A stretch of 64,000 nt of DNA from an uncultured Latescibacterota bacterium (GCA_951813615.1 OX638377.1:2852001-2916000); one strand, 5' to 3'. Counted from the first letter of the stretch, positions 43,435-54,527 are shown. The notes: generated from the sequence alone by a model not told the origin. Numbers and translations are program-made.

Positions 43435-43998
43435 TTAATCCCAAGCGCGGAGCGATTCCACCGGCACGCCGCGCTCCCGAGCGATCATTTCAGCACTACG
43501 CAGTTGCGCCAGTGCTTTGACGGTCGCCTTTACTGAATTTTGCACGTTGTTGGAGCCGAGGGATTTGGTCAGAATATCGTGGACGCCGGCTAGCTCCAAG
43601 ACGATGCGGGTACCACCGCTAGCGATGATTCCAGTCCCCGGGGAAGCCGGCTTAAAAAGGACCTTGGCTGCGCCAAAGGCCCCGACGATCTCATGCGGTA
43701 TAGTCCCGTCAGTGACCGGGACCTCAACGACGTTCTTTTTCGCCGCCTCGGCCCCCTTGCGGATGGCCTCGGCAATCTCGCCGGCCTTGCCAGCGCCAAA
43801 TCCCACTTTGCCATTGCGATCGCCAACTACGACCATCGCACTGAAACTGAAGCGCCGACCGCCCTTGCGCACATGCGAAACTCGCTTGATGCTGTTTTGG
43901 ACGACAACTTCGCTCAGTTCGCCATCGCTGGGATCGGATTTCGCTCTGTCGGATTTCGCTCTATCGGATCTCGCTCTGCTAGTATCTGCTTTTGCCAC
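43435..43998 (-). CDS. rpsE: 30S ribosomal protein S5 with repeat-encoded N-terminal extension
   Basis: 187 residues against 167 in E. coli. The core is normal: [22 protein letters not shown] near residue 39, then [21 protein letters not shown] near residue 121. The extra length is an N-terminal tail of repeated Ser-Asp-Arg-Ala-Lys units, encoded by a 15-bp tandem repeat. It starts with GTG behind AGGGAG. Confidence 0.96.
   Translation of the reverse strand: MAKADTSRARSDRAKSDRAKSDPSDGELSEVVVQNSIKRVSHVRKGGRRFSFSAMVVVGDRNGKVGFGAGKAGEIAEAIRKGAEAAKKNVVEVPVTDGTIPHEIVGAFGAAKVLFKPASPGTGIIASGGTRIVLELAGVHDILTKSLGSNNVQNSVKATVKALAQLRSAEMIARERGVPVESLRAWD
43934..43978. repeat. 15-bp tandem repeat inside rpsE, three copies
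   Basis: Three adjacent 15-bp units (43934-43948, 43949-43963, 43964-43978) differ at two positions only: TCGGATTTCGCTCTG, the same ending in A, and TCGGATCTCGCTCTG. They keep the frame and encode the charged N-terminal tail of S5. Confidence 0.9.
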
Positions 43999-44009
43999 GC
44001 CGTTCTCCC

Positions 44010-44384
44010 TTAGAAATTCAAGCCGGCTTCCCGTGCCCCATCGGCTACGGCTTTGATCACCCCGTGATAGAGAAAGCCACCGCGATCAAAGACGATCTGT
44101 TCAATGCCTTGTTCGCGCGCTTTAGCAGCAACCATCTTACCGACCTCGTGCCCTTGCGCCACGCGATTGTCAAACTGCCGCTCCCTTAGCTCCTGAGACT
44201 GAGTAGAAAGGCCTAAAAGGGAATGACCCGCCATATCGTCGACGAGCTGAACCTCGATATGGCGCAGGGAACGATGCACCACCATGCGCGGACGCGCGGA
44301 TGTACCGGAGACGATCTTGCGCAACCGGTGCCGCCGTCGCTGGCGCCGTTGGCGGTTATCAACTAGGTGTTTTTTGTCTTTCAT
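44010..44384 (-). CDS. rplR: 50S ribosomal protein L18
   Basis: 124 residues. The 5S rRNA-binding region [31 protein letters not shown] and the C-terminal [24 protein letters not shown] are clear. Its ATG overlaps the rplF stop by one base. Confidence 0.97.
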   Translation of the reverse strand: MKDKKHLVDNRQRRQRRRHRLRKIVSGTSARPRMVVHRSLRHIEVQLVDDMAGHSLLGLSTQSQELRERQFDNRVAQGHEVGKMVAAKAREQGIEQIVFDRGGFLYHGVIKAVADGAREAGLNF

Positions 44385-44941
44385 TAGGCTACTGCCGCCT
44401 TGCCCTGTTTCCAGTGAATAGTCTCGTTCTCATAGCGGATCCCCTTACCTTTGTAAGGCTCTGGGCGGCGCTTGAAGCGAATGTCGGCAGCCACCTGACC
44501 CACGAGTTGCTTGTCGATGCCCCGGACGACGATGCGGGCTTGTGCCCCTCCAATGCCGTCGGACACTTCGATTTGGATACCCTCGGGCACCGCGTAGACC
44601 ACCGGATGCGAATAGCCCACTTGGAGCACGAGCTGTCGGCCTTTAACCTCCGCCCGGTACCCTACGCCGAATAGATCCAAATTCTTCGAAAAACCCTCGG
44701 AGACCCCCTCGACCGCATTGGCGATCAAGGAGCGGGTCAATCCGTGTAGAGAGCGAGCCTGTTTACTCTCGTCTTTGCGCGTCACCGTTACAGCGCTGTC
44801 TTGCTGAGCCACCGCGAGGTGCTCGGCGACAAACGGCACCTGCAACTGACCCTTCGGCCCTTTAACAGAGACCTCGGCAGGAGCTAACGCGACTTCGACG
44901 CCCTGCGGTAGGGCAAGAGGTTTACTACCTATGCGCGACAA
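44384..44941 (-). CDS. rplF: 50S ribosomal protein L6
   Basis: 185 residues. It begins MSRIGSKPLALPQGVEVAL from a TTG codon with GGAG upstream. The C-terminal RNA-binding part RRPEPYKGKGIRYENE is typical. It sits between rpsH and rplR. Confidence 0.97.
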   Translation of the reverse strand: MSRIGSKPLALPQGVEVALAPAEVSVKGPKGQLQVPFVAEHLAVAQQDSAVTVTRKDESKQARSLHGLTRSLIANAVEGVSEGFSKNLDLFGVGYRAEVKGRQLVLQVGYSHPVVYAVPEGIQIEVSDGIGGAQARIVVRGIDKQLVGQVAADIRFKRRPEPYKGKGIRYENETIHWKQGKAAVA

Positions 44942-44966
44942 TCTAACATTCTCCCAGTGGCTTTAT

Positions 44967-45365
44967 TTACCAGACGCTACAGAGGACTTCGCCGCCTACG
45001 CCGTTCATCCTCGCTTGTTTATCCGTCATCACTCCCTTAGAGGTGGAGATGATGGCGATACCTAGCCCGCGAAGCACGCGCGGTATATCAGCTTTGCTCG
45101 CATATTGGCGCAACCCAGGCGTACTGACGCGCTCTAGCCCGCGGATGATACTATTGTCATTCTGATCGTAGCGCAGATAAAGCCGCAAAATACCCTGCTT
45201 GCCGTCTTCGATAAAGGCGAAGTTATCGATAAAACGGGACTCGGCCAAAACGCGGGCCACTTCTCGCTTCAGCCTAGAGGCCGGCACATCAACCTTCGGA
45301 TGCTTGGCGCTAGAGGCGTTGCGAATGCGGGTCAACATATCCGCTATGGGATCCGTCATGCTCAT
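44967..45365 (-). CDS. rpsH: 30S ribosomal protein S8
   Basis: 132 residues. The motifs [18 protein letters not shown] and [26 protein letters not shown] are typical. A second ATG two codons later is possible, but the GGAG spacing supports 45365. In E. coli S8 represses the spc operon. Confidence 0.97.
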   Translation of the reverse strand: MSMTDPIADMLTRIRNASSAKHPKVDVPASRLKREVARVLAESRFIDNFAFIEDGKQGILRLYLRYDQNDNSIIRGLERVSTPGLRQYASKADIPRVLRGLGIAIISTSKGVMTDKQARMNGVGGEVLCSVW

Positions 45366-45383
45366 ATTGATTTCTCCAGCCTG

Positions 45384-45569
45384 CTACCAACTCGCTTTAC
45401 TGACGCCGGGAATCTCGCCCTTGAGGGCCAACTCGCGAAAACAGATGCGGCACAAGCCGAACTTGCGATACACTGCACGCGGGCGTCCACAGCGGTGGCA
45501 GCGAGTATAGGCTCGCGAGGAAAATTTGGGTTTGCGCTGCGCTTTGGCTATCAGGCATTTCTTTGGCAT
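45384..45569 (-). CDS. rpsZ: 30S ribosomal protein S14, short zinc-binding form
   Basis: A 61-residue type Z S14 with the zinc ligands CHRC and CRIC ([22 protein letters not shown]). This is the short C+ form rather than the roughly 100-residue type. L36 and S4 here are also zinc-binding forms. Confidence 0.97.
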   Translation of the reverse strand: MPKKCLIAKAQRKPKFSSRAYTRCHRCGRPRAVYRKFGLCRICFRELALKGEIPGVSKASW

Positions 45570-45589
45570 TAGCAGGTTCTTTCTTCGCT

Positions 45590-46135
45590 CTATTGACTGA
45601 AAGGCATGCCCAACAACCGGAGCAACTCTTGGCCTTCCTCGTCGCTTTTGGCCGAGGTGACGATGGTGATATTCATACCCCGGACTTGGTTGATCATATC
45701 GTAGTTGATCTCGGGGAATATGATCTGTTCCCTGATGCCCAAATTGTAGTTGCCGCGTCCGTCGAAGCTCTTGGGAGAAACCCCGCGAAAATCTCGGACC
45801 TGCGGCAAGGCAAAACTGATCAGGCGGTCGAGAAATTCGTACATGCGGGTACCCCGCAAGGTGACCATGCAGCCGATGGGAATGCCGACGCGCAACTTGA
45901 AGTTTGAAATCGCCTTCTTGGAATGGCGGATGGTGGGTTGCTGGCCGGTGATCGCCGTCAATTCGGCTACCGCACCCTCGAGCACTTTGGGCTCCTGCAC
46001 CGCCTCGCCGACGCCCATGTTGACGACCACCTTCTGCAAGCGCGGCACCTGCATGTCGTTCGTAAACGAAAAGCGGTTCTTGAGCTGAGGTATGGCCTCT
46101 TCTACGTATTGTTTTTTTAGTCTGGCTTCGTACAT
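45590..46135 (-). CDS. rplE: 50S ribosomal protein L5
   Basis: 181 residues. The stretches [39 protein letters not shown] and [15 protein letters not shown] are diagnostic. L5 binds 5S rRNA. It follows rplX by three bases. Confidence 0.98.
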   Translation of the reverse strand: MYEARLKKQYVEEAIPQLKNRFSFTNDMQVPRLQKVVVNMGVGEAVQEPKVLEGAVAELTAITGQQPTIRHSKKAISNFKLRVGIPIGCMVTLRGTRMYEFLDRLISFALPQVRDFRGVSPKSFDGRGNYNLGIREQIIFPEINYDMINQVRGMNITIVTSAKSDEEGQELLRLLGMPFSQ

Positions 46136-46138
46136 GGC

Positions 46139-46456
46139 TTATTCTGGGTCAATCATTTCGCCGCTGCGAACTGAGACGCGCACGTATTTTCCGTTGTCCA
46201 GCTTCTTGTGACTGATGCGCGTTGGTTGGTCGGTCTTGGGGCAAACGATCATGACATTGGAAACGTGGATCGGGGCCTCGCGTTCGACGATGCCCCCTTG
46301 GGGATCGCGCGATGTGGGACGGGTGTGATGCTTGCGCATATTCACGCCTTCGACAATGATTCGCCCCCGATCTTTAAACACGCTGAGTACGGTCGAACGC
46401 CGTCCTTTATCGTTGCCGCTTATAACTTGTACTGTATCGTCTTTGCGAATGTCCAT
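46139..46456 (-). CDS. rplX: 50S ribosomal protein L24
   Basis: 105 residues with the KOW motif at the start ([22 protein letters not shown]) and [19 protein letters not shown] near residue 51. It starts assembly of the large subunit. Confidence 0.97.
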   Translation of the reverse strand: MDIRKDDTVQVISGNDKGRRSTVLSVFKDRGRIIVEGVNMRKHHTRPTSRDPQGGIVEREAPIHVSNVMIVCPKTDQPTRISHKKLDNGKYVRVSVRSGEMIDPE

Positions 46457-46467
46457 TGCGTTCTTCC

Positions 46468-46836
46468 TCAGACTACCTCGGGTGCCAGCGAGACAATGCG
46501 CATGTATTGCTTCTCGCGCAGCTCGCGGGCCACAGGCCCAAATATGCGAGTACCTGTTGGCTCTTTGTCGTCGTTGACCAATACGGCGGCATTGTCGTCA
46601 AAGCGGATATACGAGCCATCGGGACGGCGGTATTCCTTTTTGGTGCGCACGACTACGGCCTTGACGACTTGCCCTTCCTCTAAGGTCCCGTTTGGCGCGA
46701 CGCCGTGGACAGCGACTACAATCATGTCACCAATGCCGGCATAGCGCTTGCGGGAGCCGCCGAGGACGCGAATGCAGCGGCCCGTACGGGCCCCGGCGTT
46801 ATCCGCCATTTTGACTACGCTGTATTCCCGAATCAT
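46468..46836 (-). CDS. rplN: 50S ribosomal protein L14
   Basis: 122 residues, the usual length, when started at ATG 46836 ([19 protein letters not shown]). The in-frame extension to 46923 runs into rpsQ and is rejected. The C-terminus ends [16 protein letters not shown] ([12 protein letters not shown]). Confidence 0.97.
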   Translation of the reverse strand: MIREYSVVKMADNAGARTGRCIRVLGGSRKRYAGIGDMIVVAVHGVAPNGTLEEGQVVKAVVVRTKKEYRRPDGSYIRFDDNAAVLVNDDKEPTGTRIFGPVARELREKQYMRIVSLAPEVV

Positions 46837-46862
46837 TTTGTTCCTAACAAGCCTATTTTGAT

Positions 46863-47120
46863 TTACGGCCGCTCTAATACATCGACGAGTCGCCAGCGCT
46901 TGGTCTTGCTCATGGGCCGACACTCCTCAATGCGCACCAAATCGCCAACCTGCGACTCTTCCCGCTCGTCGTGGGCGACGAACTTGGCAGTGCGGCGGAT
47001 GATCCGGCCGTACAGAGGATGCGGAATGCGCTGTTCAATTGCCACGATCCGCGTTTTGATGTTGTTGGCCTTGAGTACTCGACCTTCGACCTGACGCCGG
47101 CCTCTTTTTTGTTTAGCCAT
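46863..47120 (-). CDS. rpsQ: 30S ribosomal protein S17
   Basis: 85 residues. [21 protein letters not shown] and [19 protein letters not shown] are family stretches. It lies between rpmC and rplN. Confidence 0.96.
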   Translation of the reverse strand: MAKQKRGRRQVEGRVLKANNIKTRIVAIEQRIPHPLYGRIIRRTAKFVAHDEREESQVGDLVRIEECRPMSKTKRWRLVDVLERP

Positions 47121-47128
47121 TTCCCACC

Positions 47129-47344
47129 TTATTTCCCACCGGCTAAGGGACGAACCCCGAGGGCGTGCTCTTTGAGCACGGTATGCGCCTTGGCAATGTC
47201 GCGCCGCACCTGCCGCAAGCGAATGGGGCTAGTCAACTGGCCGGCTACGTGCTGAAAACGCAGATTAAAGAATTCCTCGTGCAACTCTTCCAACCTGTTT
47301 TGCACTTCCTCTGAACTCATCTCGCGCAATTCGCTGACCTTCAT
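47129..47344 (-). CDS. rpmC: 50S ribosomal protein L29
   Basis: 71 residues. The helical pattern MKVSELREMSSEEVQNRLEEL and FNLRFQHVAGQLTSPIRLRQVRRDIA is typical. It is slightly longer than the usual 63 because of a C-terminal tail. Confidence 0.96.
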   Translation of the reverse strand: MKVSELREMSSEEVQNRLEELHEEFFNLRFQHVAGQLTSPIRLRQVRRDIAKAHTVLKEHALGVRPLAGGK

Positions 47345-47348
47345 AACT

Positions 47349-47756
47349 TCAAACTCGTTTGACGACTTTGGTCTTGATGGGCAGTTTGTGGCCGGCGCGG
47401 CGGAATGCCTCGCGGGCCATGTCTTCGGGCACCCCGGAAAGCTCGAACATCACCCGCCCGGGTTTGACCACCGCAACCCAGCCTTCGGGCGCGCCCTTGC
47501 CTTTGCCCATGCGGGTTTCGGCCGGTTTCTTGGTGATTGGTTTGTCGGGAAAAATGCGGATCCACATCTTACCTGTGCGGCTCATCGCCCGACTAATAGT
47601 CACGCGCACGGCCTCGATCTGGCGGCTGGTAACCCAACAAGGCTCGAGGGCTTTGAGGCCGTATTCGCCGAAGGAGACCATGTCCCCGCCTTTGGTCTGG
47701 CCACGCATGCGGCCTCGCGCCTGCTTCCTCCATTTGGACTTCTTGGGCATTAACAT
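47349..47756 (-). CDS. rplP: 50S ribosomal protein L16
   Basis: 135 residues. It begins [19 protein letters not shown]; a second ATG two codons on is possible but the MLMPK start is usual. [26 protein letters not shown] near residue 71 is diagnostic. L16 shapes the A site near the peptidyl transferase centre. Confidence 0.97.
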   Translation of the reverse strand: MLMPKKSKWRKQARGRMRGQTKGGDMVSFGEYGLKALEPCWVTSRQIEAVRVTISRAMSRTGKMWIRIFPDKPITKKPAETRMGKGKGAPEGWVAVVKPGRVMFELSGVPEDMAREAFRRAGHKLPIKTKVVKRV

Positions 47757-47775
47757 AGAGTGTGCCTCGCTGTAA

Positions 47776-48432
47776 TCAGACCGCCCGAGCGGCCCCTTCT
47801 TCTTCGGCCACGACTTCGCCGTGGCAAATCCAAACTTTTACGCCCACAGTCCCCGATACGGTATAGGCGGTCGCCATGGCGTAGTCGATATCGGCGCGTA
47901 GCGTGTGTAAGGGGACCCGACCGGCTGGCTCGGAACGCTCGCGCCGCCCCATTTCCGAACCACCGATGCGCCCGGAACAGACGATGCGGATGCCCTCGGC
48001 CCCCATGCGCATCGACGAGGCGACGGATTTCTTCATGGCCCGGCGGAAGGAAACGCGCTGCTCTAGCTGGCGGGCGAGATTGTCGGCCACTAGCTGAGCA
48101 TCCAGTTCGGGCTTCTTGATCTCTTGGATATTGAGCGAGACATCCTTGCTGGTCAGTGCCTTGAGCTCGTCGCGAATCTTGTCGACTTCAGCCCCACGGC
48201 GACCAATGGCAATGCCAGGACGGGCGGTATGCACTTCAACGGTAACCCGCTTGGGCTGGCGCTCAATGTTGATCTGGGATACGCCGGCTCGCTGTAGGCG
48301 CTGGCGCACGTAGCGCCGCAGCATGAGATCTTCCTTGAGCAACTCGGAAAAATCCTTTTCGGCGAACCAATTTGAACGCCAAGGCTTGATGACCCCGAGA
48401 CGGAAGCCGTATGGATGTGTTTTTTGGCCCAA
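47776..48432 (-). CDS. rpsC: 30S ribosomal protein S3
   Basis: 218 residues when started at TTG 48432, giving [18 protein letters not shown], with AAGGGGG five bases upstream. The in-frame extension to 48513 lies in rplV and is rejected. The KH domain [17 protein letters not shown] near residue 72 and the [20 protein letters not shown] stretch near 147 are clear. Confidence 0.97.
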   Translation of the reverse strand: MGQKTHPYGFRLGVIKPWRSNWFAEKDFSELLKEDLMLRRYVRQRLQRAGVSQINIERQPKRVTVEVHTARPGIAIGRRGAEVDKIRDELKALTSKDVSLNIQEIKKPELDAQLVADNLARQLEQRVSFRRAMKKSVASSMRMGAEGIRIVCSGRIGGSEMGRRERSEPAGRVPLHTLRADIDYAMATAYTVSGTVGVKVWICHGEVVAEEEGAARAV

Positions 48433-48442
48433 GGTGTCCCCC

Positions 48443-48790
48443 TTAGTTGGCCTCGTCGCTGACGACGACCGTGAGATTACAGTGGCGCTTGCGAATGCGA
48501 TCAGCCGAGCCACGAGCCCGTGGACGAATGCGCTTGAGATCGCGTCCTTCGTCGGCGAAGACGCGAGTTACGTAGAGATCATCGGCGTCGACCGGATTTT
48601 CTTCGTCCTGATTTATCCCATTGGATATGGCCGAACGCAGGGTCTTTTCGACTAGCTTGGCCACCGGGCGCGGCGAAAACCGAAGAATGGTAAGGGCTTC
48701 TGCGACCGGCTTGCCGCGAATCAGGTCAATAAGCTGGCGCACTTTAGGAGTCGGGACGCCAATTTGTTTGAGGACGGCTTGGGCTTCCAT
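48443..48790 (-). CDS. rplV: 50S ribosomal protein L22
   Basis: 115 residues. KVRQLIDLIRGKPVAEALTILRF and the C-terminal hairpin RIRPRARGSADRIRKRHCNLTVVVS, which lines the exit tunnel, are present. It follows rpsS by one base. Confidence 0.97.
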   Translation of the reverse strand: MEAQAVLKQIGVPTPKVRQLIDLIRGKPVAEALTILRFSPRPVAKLVEKTLRSAISNGINQDEENPVDADDLYVTRVFADEGRDLKRIRPRARGSADRIRKRHCNLTVVVSDEAN

Positions 48791-48791
48791 G

Positions 48792-49079
48792 CTATTGAAC
48801 CCTCGTGCCGCGCTCGGTCAACCGGCCTCCGTGGCCGCGGAAGGTGCGGGTCGGAGCAAACTCGCCGAGCTTGTGCCCGACCATATTCTCTGTGATGTAC
48901 ACCGGAATGAATTTATTGCCGTTGTAAACGGCCAGCGTATGGCCGACGAAGTCGGGCGTAATGGTTGAGCGCCGGGACCAAGTCCGCACGACTTGCTTGT
49001 CGCCCGTGCGATTGAGGTGTTCGACCTTTTTTTCTAGGTGCCCGTCGATAAAAGGGCCTTTTTTGACCGATCTTGCCAT
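48792..49079 (-). CDS. rpsS: 30S ribosomal protein S19
   Basis: 95 residues. [19 protein letters not shown] at the start and [24 protein letters not shown] are diagnostic. It lies between rplB and rplV. Confidence 0.97.
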   Translation of the reverse strand: MARSVKKGPFIDGHLEKKVEHLNRTGDKQVVRTWSRRSTITPDFVGHTLAVYNGNKFIPVYITENMVGHKLGEFAPTRTFRGHGGRLTERGTRVQ

Positions 49080-49088
49080 AATCCCTCG

Positions 49089-49922
49089 CTACTTCGCGTT
49101 GCGCCGACGTATAATCCACTGACTGGTTTGGTTTTTGCGCTTGCGCGTCTTATATCCCTTGGTCGGCTTACCCCAAGGGGTGACCGGGTGCCGTCCGCCC
49201 GAAGATCGGCCTTCACCGCCCCCATGCGGGTGATCAACCGGATTCATGACTACGCCCCGCACCTTGGGCCTGCGCCCCAACCAGCGGGCGCGGCCAGCCT
49301 TGCCGATGACGATATTGGCGTGTTCTATATTGCCCACTTGTCCCAAGGTCGCCATGCACTGGACTAGCACTTCGCGATTCTCCCCGGAAGGCAACCGCAA
49401 CTGCGCCCGCCCGCCCTCGCGACCGAGAAGCTGCACTTCAGCGCCCGCACTGCGCGCCAATTGACCGCCGCGCCCGGGATTGAGCTCGACATTGTGAATC
49501 GTCGCCCCCAAGGGAATATTGGCCAACGGCAAGGCGTTGCCGACTTGGATCGGGGCATTGGGACCGGCGATGACCTCGGCTCCAACCTTTAGCCCCAAAG
49601 GCGCGAGAATGTAGCGCTTGTCTCCATCGGCATAGACCACAAGGGCAATAAATGCCGAGCGGTTGGGATCGTACTCGATCGCGGCGACCCGACCGGGCAC
49701 ACCGAGCTTGGTGCGCTTGAAGTCGATGACGCGGTAGCGCCTCTTGTGCCCCCCTCCGCGCCGACGCATGGTCATGCGACCCTGGTTGTTGCGCCCTCCC
49801 GACTTGCCAACGGCAGCAGTAAGTAACGACTTCTCGGGCTTGCTGCGGGTTAACTCCTCAAAGGAGTTGACTGTCTTATAGCGCAGCGTCGGGGTTGTGG
49901 GGCGAAATTTCTTGACTGCCAT
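49089..49922 (-). CDS. rplB: 50S ribosomal protein L2
   Basis: 277 residues (273 in E. coli). [22 protein letters not shown] near residue 43 and the C-terminal [22 protein letters not shown], which holds the His important for peptidyl transferase function, are both intact. Confidence 0.98.
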   Translation of the reverse strand: MAVKKFRPTTPTLRYKTVNSFEELTRSKPEKSLLTAAVGKSGGRNNQGRMTMRRRGGGHKRRYRVIDFKRTKLGVPGRVAAIEYDPNRSAFIALVVYADGDKRYILAPLGLKVGAEVIAGPNAPIQVGNALPLANIPLGATIHNVELNPGRGGQLARSAGAEVQLLGREGGRAQLRLPSGENREVLVQCMATLGQVGNIEHANIVIGKAGRARWLGRRPKVRGVVMNPVDHPHGGGEGRSSGGRHPVTPWGKPTKGYKTRKRKNQTSQWIIRRRNAK

Positions 49923-49938
49923 CTCAGGTCCAGTTTAG

Positions 49939-50223
49939 CTAGGTATTTTCTACAAACTCAATAGAGTCGCCGGCCCGCAGCGTCACATAGGCTTTTTTCC
50001 AACCAGCACGCCGCCCCAAGTACATCCCTTGCCGCTTGGGCTTGCTGGGGACTTTGATGGTGCGGACAGATTCGACCTTAACCGAGAAAATGGATTCTAC
50101 GGCTTGGCGGATCTGGAGTTTGTTGGCCTTGGGATGGACGCGAAAAGCGTACTTGTTGCCCTCGCGCAGCAGTGAGGCTTTTTCGGTGATCACCGGCTCC
50201 TGAATAATCGCTCGCGGGTTCAT
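49939..50223 (-). CDS. rplW: 50S ribosomal protein L23
   Basis: 94 residues from ATG 50223 (MNPRAIIQEPVITEKASLL). A start at 50244 is also open but would overlap rplD by 17 bases. VHPKANKLQIRQAVESIFSVKVESVRT and the C-terminal GDSIEFVENT are typical. L23 forms the docking site for trigger factor and SRP at the tunnel exit. Confidence 0.96.
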   Translation of the reverse strand: MNPRAIIQEPVITEKASLLREGNKYAFRVHPKANKLQIRQAVESIFSVKVESVRTIKVPSKPKRQGMYLGRRAGWKKAYVTLRAGDSIEFVENT

Positions 50224-50227
50224 CTTC

Positions 50228-50866
50228 TCAGCCCCTTTGGCCATGGTTTTCTACGAGCCGGTCAAAGGCTTGGCGAGTAAACAAGACCACATCCGCTGCT
50301 AGCAAGTCATAGGTAGCTAGCGAACCGAGATGGGCCATTTTCACCTTGGGCAAATTGCGGCTCGATTTAATCAACACCGGAGAGCTTTCCACCGTGACGA
50401 ACAGGACCTTCTGGTCTTTGAGACCGCACGCTTCAATGACCTGCTGAAAGGAACGGGTGCTGGGAGCGGGAAAGTCGAAGTCGGTGACGACCTTGACCTG
50501 CTCTTCTGTACCTTTGAGCGTGAGAGCAGAGCGGAATGCTAGGCGCTTGAGGGACTTGGGTAGCTTGGAATAATAAGAGCGGGGACGGGGACCAAAGGCC
50601 ACGCCACCACCGCGCACCAAAGGCGAGCGCAGTGAACCCCGGCGCGCCCAACCCGTGCCTTTCTGGCGATGGTGCTTCTTGCTCGTGCGGGCTATTTCGG
50701 ACCGGGTCTTGGTTGAGGCCGTCCCCTGCCGCTGGTTCGCTTGATGGGCGACAACCGCTCGGTAGAGGGCGTATTCCGAAACCGCAACGCCGAACAAATC
50801 CTCGGGCAATTCGACTGAGCCGTTTGCCTGCCCTTCGCTGTTTAGCTCTTCTACCTGCGCACCCAT
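50228..50866 (-). CDS. rplD: 50S ribosomal protein L4
   Basis: 212 residues. The long RNA-binding loop is recognised by KHHRQKGTGWARRGSLRSPLVRGGGVAFGPRPRSY near residue 65. In E. coli L4 represses the S10 operon. It starts only seven bases after the rpsJ stop, although rplC normally lies between these two genes. Confidence 0.97.
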   Translation of the reverse strand: MGAQVEELNSEGQANGSVELPEDLFGVAVSEYALYRAVVAHQANQRQGTASTKTRSEIARTSKKHHRQKGTGWARRGSLRSPLVRGGGVAFGPRPRSYYSKLPKSLKRLAFRSALTLKGTEEQVKVVTDFDFPAPSTRSFQQVIEACGLKDQKVLFVTVESSPVLIKSSRNLPKVKMAHLGSLATYDLLAADVVLFTRQAFDRLVENHGQRG

Positions 50867-50873
50867 GATCCAA

Positions 50874-51182
50874 TTAAACCTTTATGTCGATGCCAATACC
50901 CGCAGGCAGATCGAGCTTCATCAGCGCGTCCACAGTCTGCGGTGTCGAGTCGTAAATGTCGATGAGCCGCTTGTGGATGCGCGTCTCAAACTGCTCGCGC
51001 GATTTCTTGTCCACGTGTGGGGATCGCAGCACGGTGTATATGGTACGAGCCGTCGGCAGCGGCACGGGGCCGGCGATGCGAGCCCCGCTTCGCTTGACCG
51101 TTTGGACTATTTCGTCCACAGACTTGTCCAACGCCATGTGATCGTAGGCTTTGAGGCGAATGCGTATTCTGTCAACTGCCAC
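50874..51182 (-). CDS. rpsJ: 30S ribosomal protein S10
   Basis: 102 residues. It begins [15 protein letters not shown] from a GTG codon with AGGGAG upstream. [35 protein letters not shown] is diagnostic. S10 also partners NusB in antitermination. It follows tuf by 30 bases. Confidence 0.98.
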   Translation of the reverse strand: MAVDRIRIRLKAYDHMALDKSVDEIVQTVKRSGARIAGPVPLPTARTIYTVLRSPHVDKKSREQFETRIHKRLIDIYDSTPQTVDALMKLDLPAGIGIDIKV

Positions 51183-51212
51183 TGGCTCGCATCTCCCTAA
51201 ATGCGGATGTCC

Positions 51213-52403
51213 CTAATTGGAGACTTCGGTGACGACGCCGGAGCCGATGGTCCGACCACCCTCGCGAATGGCGAAGCGCAGCTGCGGCTCAATGGCGATG
51301 GGTTGGATTAGCTCTACTTCCATATTGACGTTATCGCCGGGCATGACCATCTCGGTACCCTCGGGCAGAGCAATGGTTCCAGTGACGTCGGTGGTGCGAA
51401 AGAAGAACTGGGGGCGATAGCCAGTGAAAAAGGGCTTCTCGCGGCCCCCTTCTTTGGGGGTCAGCACCACGACCTCGGCCTTGAACTTGGTGTGTGGCTG
51501 AACAGAAGCCGGCTTGCAGACGACCATCCCGCGCATCAGCTCAGCTTTCTCGACGCCGCGGAGCAGCAGACCAACATTGTCACCGGCCTCGCCCTCGTCG
51601 AGCAACTTGCGGAACATCTCGACGCCGGTAACCGTAGTCTTGCGCGTCTCCTTGATGCCGACAATATCCACCTCTTCGCCGACTTTGACCCGACCGCGCT
51701 CGACGCGACCTGTACCAACCGTGCCGCGCCCTTGAATCGTAAACACGTCTTCGACCGGCATCAAAAAGGGCTGATCAATGTCGCGCACCGGATCGGGAAT
51801 GAACTCGTCAACGGAGCTCATCAATTCGTCGATCGACTGAGTGCCGGTCGGCGTGTCTGCCCCTTCCAGCGCTTCGAGAGCCGAACCGCGGATCATCGGG
51901 GTATCGTCGCCATCAAAGCCATACTCGGAGAGCAACTCGCGCGTCTCCAGCTCGACCAAGTCCAAAAGCTCTTCGTCATCTACTTGATCGACCTTGTTGA
52001 GATAGACGACAATGCTAGGTACGTTGACCTGGCGAGCCAATAGAATGTGCTCGCGGGTCTGGATCATTGGTCCATCGGCGGCACTGACGACTAAGACCGC
52101 ACCGTCCATCTGGGCAGCACCAGTAATCATGTTCTTGATGTAGTCGGCATGGCCGGGACAATCGACGTGCGCATAGTGACGCTTCTCGGTCTCATATTCC
52201 TGATGCGAGACATTGATCGTCACCCCACGCGCCTTTTCTTCCGGGGCGTTGTCGATTTCATCGACGCCCTTGGCTTCGGCCAAGCCCTTGTTGGCCAAAT
52301 GTAAAGTGATAGCCGCCGTCAAGGTGGTCTTGCCATGGTCGACGTGGCCAATGGTACCAATATTGACGTGCGGTTTGTTGCGCTGAAACTGTTCCTTAGC
52401 CAT
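51213..52403 (-). CDS. tuf: Translation elongation factor Tu
   Basis: 396 residues. The GTPase motifs are GHVDHGKTT near residue 19, DCPGHADY near 81 and a NKVDQVDD segment near 136. It delivers aminoacyl-tRNA to the ribosome. It is the only tuf copy in the window, in the usual fusA-tuf-rpsJ order. Confidence 0.98.
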   Translation of the reverse strand: MAKEQFQRNKPHVNIGTIGHVDHGKTTLTAAITLHLANKGLAEAKGVDEIDNAPEEKARGVTINVSHQEYETEKRHYAHVDCPGHADYIKNMITGAAQMDGAVLVVSAADGPMIQTREHILLARQVNVPSIVVYLNKVDQVDDEELLDLVELETRELLSEYGFDGDDTPMIRGSALEALEGADTPTGTQSIDELMSSVDEFIPDPVRDIDQPFLMPVEDVFTIQGRGTVGTGRVERGRVKVGEEVDIVGIKETRKTTVTGVEMFRKLLDEGEAGDNVGLLLRGVEKAELMRGMVVCKPASVQPHTKFKAEVVVLTPKEGGREKPFFTGYRPQFFFRTTDVTGTIALPEGTEMVMPGDNVNMEVELIQPIAIEPQLRFAIREGGRTIGSGVVTEVSN

Positions 52404-52448
52404 TTCCTTAATCCTCTCCTTTCCTTACTTGGGAAGGCGACTGCAGCT

Positions 52449-54527
52449 TTAACTTTGAGTGTTATCGACGATTTCTTCGGTGATGTGTTTTGGGACGGCT
52501 TGGTACTTGGAAAACTGCATGGTAAAAAGCGCCCGTCCTTGGGTCAGTGAACGCAGGCGCGTGGCGTAGCCAAAAGTCTCGCTCAACGGCACGAAGGCTT
52601 GGACGACTTGGGCATCGGAACGGGGGTTAATGCCTTGGATCTCGCCGCGATGCGAATTGAGATCGCCCACTACGTCGCCCAGATATTGATCGGGGACTAC
52701 GACCTCTAACTCCATAATCGGCTCCATGAGATAGGGCGCGGCCTTCAGGGCACCATCTTTGAATGCCATGGACCCGGCAACCTTAAAGGCGACTTCCGAG
52801 GAGTCGACCTCGTGATGAGACCCATCCACCAACATGACCTTAACATCTTCGATTGGGTAACCAGCAACAGGGCCGGTGGTCATCGCTTCAATGATGCCCT
52901 CGCGCACTGGATTGATGTATTCCCGGGGAATATTGCCACCGATGATTTTCGACTCGAAGACCAATCCACTGCCCGGCTCGCCCGGCTCGATCTCCAACTC
53001 GACGTGCCCGTACTGGCCGCGACCACCGGTCTGTCGCACGAACCGACCCGTGATCTCGACGGCCTTGCGCAGGCCCTCTTTGTAGGCCACCTGGGGTTTG
53101 CCGACATTGGCTTCGACCTTGAACTCGCGGAAGAGACGGTCGATGAGTATCTCCAAATGCAGTTCGCCCATGCCCGACATGATCGTCTGCCCGGTTTCGT
53201 CGTCGAGCTTGATCTGGAAGGTCGGATCTTCTTCGCTGAGCTTGGACAGGGCAATGTATAGCTGCTCTTGATCCGCACGCGTCTTTGGCTCGATGGCCAC
53301 GTGGACCACTGGCTCGGCAAATTCGATCTTTTCTAAGACGATGGGGCGCTGCTCGTCGCACAGCGTGTCGCCCGTAGTTGTGTTTTTGAGACCGACCACA
53401 GCGACTATATCACCGGCATAGGCATGCGGCAGCTCGGTGCGGTCGTTGGCGTGCATCTCTAGCAAGCGCGCGGTCCGTTCACGGCGCTCAGTAGTCACAT
53501 TGTAGAGATACGTGCCCGAACTCAACACACCTGAATAGACGCGAACAAAGGTGAGACGCCCGACAAAGGGGTCCGTCATAACCTTAAAAGCCAACCCGGC
53601 AAAAGGCGCATCGTCGAGGGCAGGACGCACCTCCTCTGCGCTGGAATGGGGCAGTGCGCCTTTGATTTCGCCGACGTCGGTTGGGGACGGAAGATAGTGT
53701 AGCACTGCGTCGAGCAAACGCTGGACGCCTTTGTATTTGTACGCACTACCACACGTTACGGGCACGGCCTTCAGCGCGATGGTGGCTTGGCGCAGCGCAG
53801 CGCGGATCTCGTCGGGGTGAATTTCTTCCCCTTCGAGGAATTTTTCGAGCAGCCCATCGTCGAATTCAGCCACTGCCTCGAGCAATTTTTCGCGGTATTG
53901 CAAGGCATTCTCCAGCAAATCCGCGGGGATCTCATCCTCGAAAAACTTGACGCCCTGGCTGGCCTCTTCGTAGGTAATGGCCTTCATCTCGATCAAGTCG
54001 ATCAAGCCGTTAAACGTCTCGCCAACGCCGATGGGCAACTGAACGGGGACAAAATTGCTGTTCAATCGCTCTTGGAGCATGTTAAGGACTTGAAAAAAAT
54101 CAGCCCCATTGCGATCCATTTTGTTGACGAAAGCAATGCGCGGAACTTTGTATTTGTTGGCTTGGCGCCAGACGGTCTCAGACTGCGGTTCAACTCCGCC
54201 AACCGCACAGAAAACGCCTATGGCACCGTCGAGTACGCGCAGCGAACGCTCGACCTCGGCGGTAAAATCCACGTGGCCAGGCGTGTCGATGATGTTGATG
54301 CGGTGATCCTTCCACTCACAGGCAGTAGCCGCAGAAGTGATGGTAATTCCGCGCTCGCGCTCTTGATCCATCCAGTCCATCGTCGCCGTACCGTCGTGGA
54401 CCTCCCCCATGCGGTGAACTCGACCCGTGTAGTAGAGGATGCGCTCGGTTGTAGTGGTCTTGCCGGCGTCAATGTGAGCCGCGATCCCGATATTGCGCGT
54501 GTCTGTTTGTGCAAATTTCCGTGCCAT
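52449..54527 (-). CDS. fusA: Translation elongation factor G
   Basis: 692 residues from ATG 54527 ([25 protein letters not shown]). The in-frame extension to 54596 overlaps rpsG and is rejected. GTPase motifs [31 protein letters not shown] and [10 protein letters not shown] are intact. The Arg-Gly-Ile-Thr-Ile switch-1 sequence is present. It lies between rpsG and tuf. Confidence 0.98.
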   Translation of the reverse strand: MARKFAQTDTRNIGIAAHIDAGKTTTTERILYYTGRVHRMGEVHDGTATMDWMDQERERGITITSAATACEWKDHRINIIDTPGHVDFTAEVERSLRVLDGAIGVFCAVGGVEPQSETVWRQANKYKVPRIAFVNKMDRNGADFFQVLNMLQERLNSNFVPVQLPIGVGETFNGLIDLIEMKAITYEEASQGVKFFEDEIPADLLENALQYREKLLEAVAEFDDGLLEKFLEGEEIHPDEIRAALRQATIALKAVPVTCGSAYKYKGVQRLLDAVLHYLPSPTDVGEIKGALPHSSAEEVRPALDDAPFAGLAFKVMTDPFVGRLTFVRVYSGVLSSGTYLYNVTTERRERTARLLEMHANDRTELPHAYAGDIVAVVGLKNTTTGDTLCDEQRPIVLEKIEFAEPVVHVAIEPKTRADQEQLYIALSKLSEEDPTFQIKLDDETGQTIMSGMGELHLEILIDRLFREFKVEANVGKPQVAYKEGLRKAVEITGRFVRQTGGRGQYGHVELEIEPGEPGSGLVFESKIIGGNIPREYINPVREGIIEAMTTGPVAGYPIEDVKVMLVDGSHHEVDSSEVAFKVAGSMAFKDGALKAAPYLMEPIMELEVVVPDQYLGDVVGDLNSHRGEIQGINPRSDAQVVQAFVPLSETFGYATRLRSLTQGRALFTMQFSKYQAVPKHITEEIVDNTQS

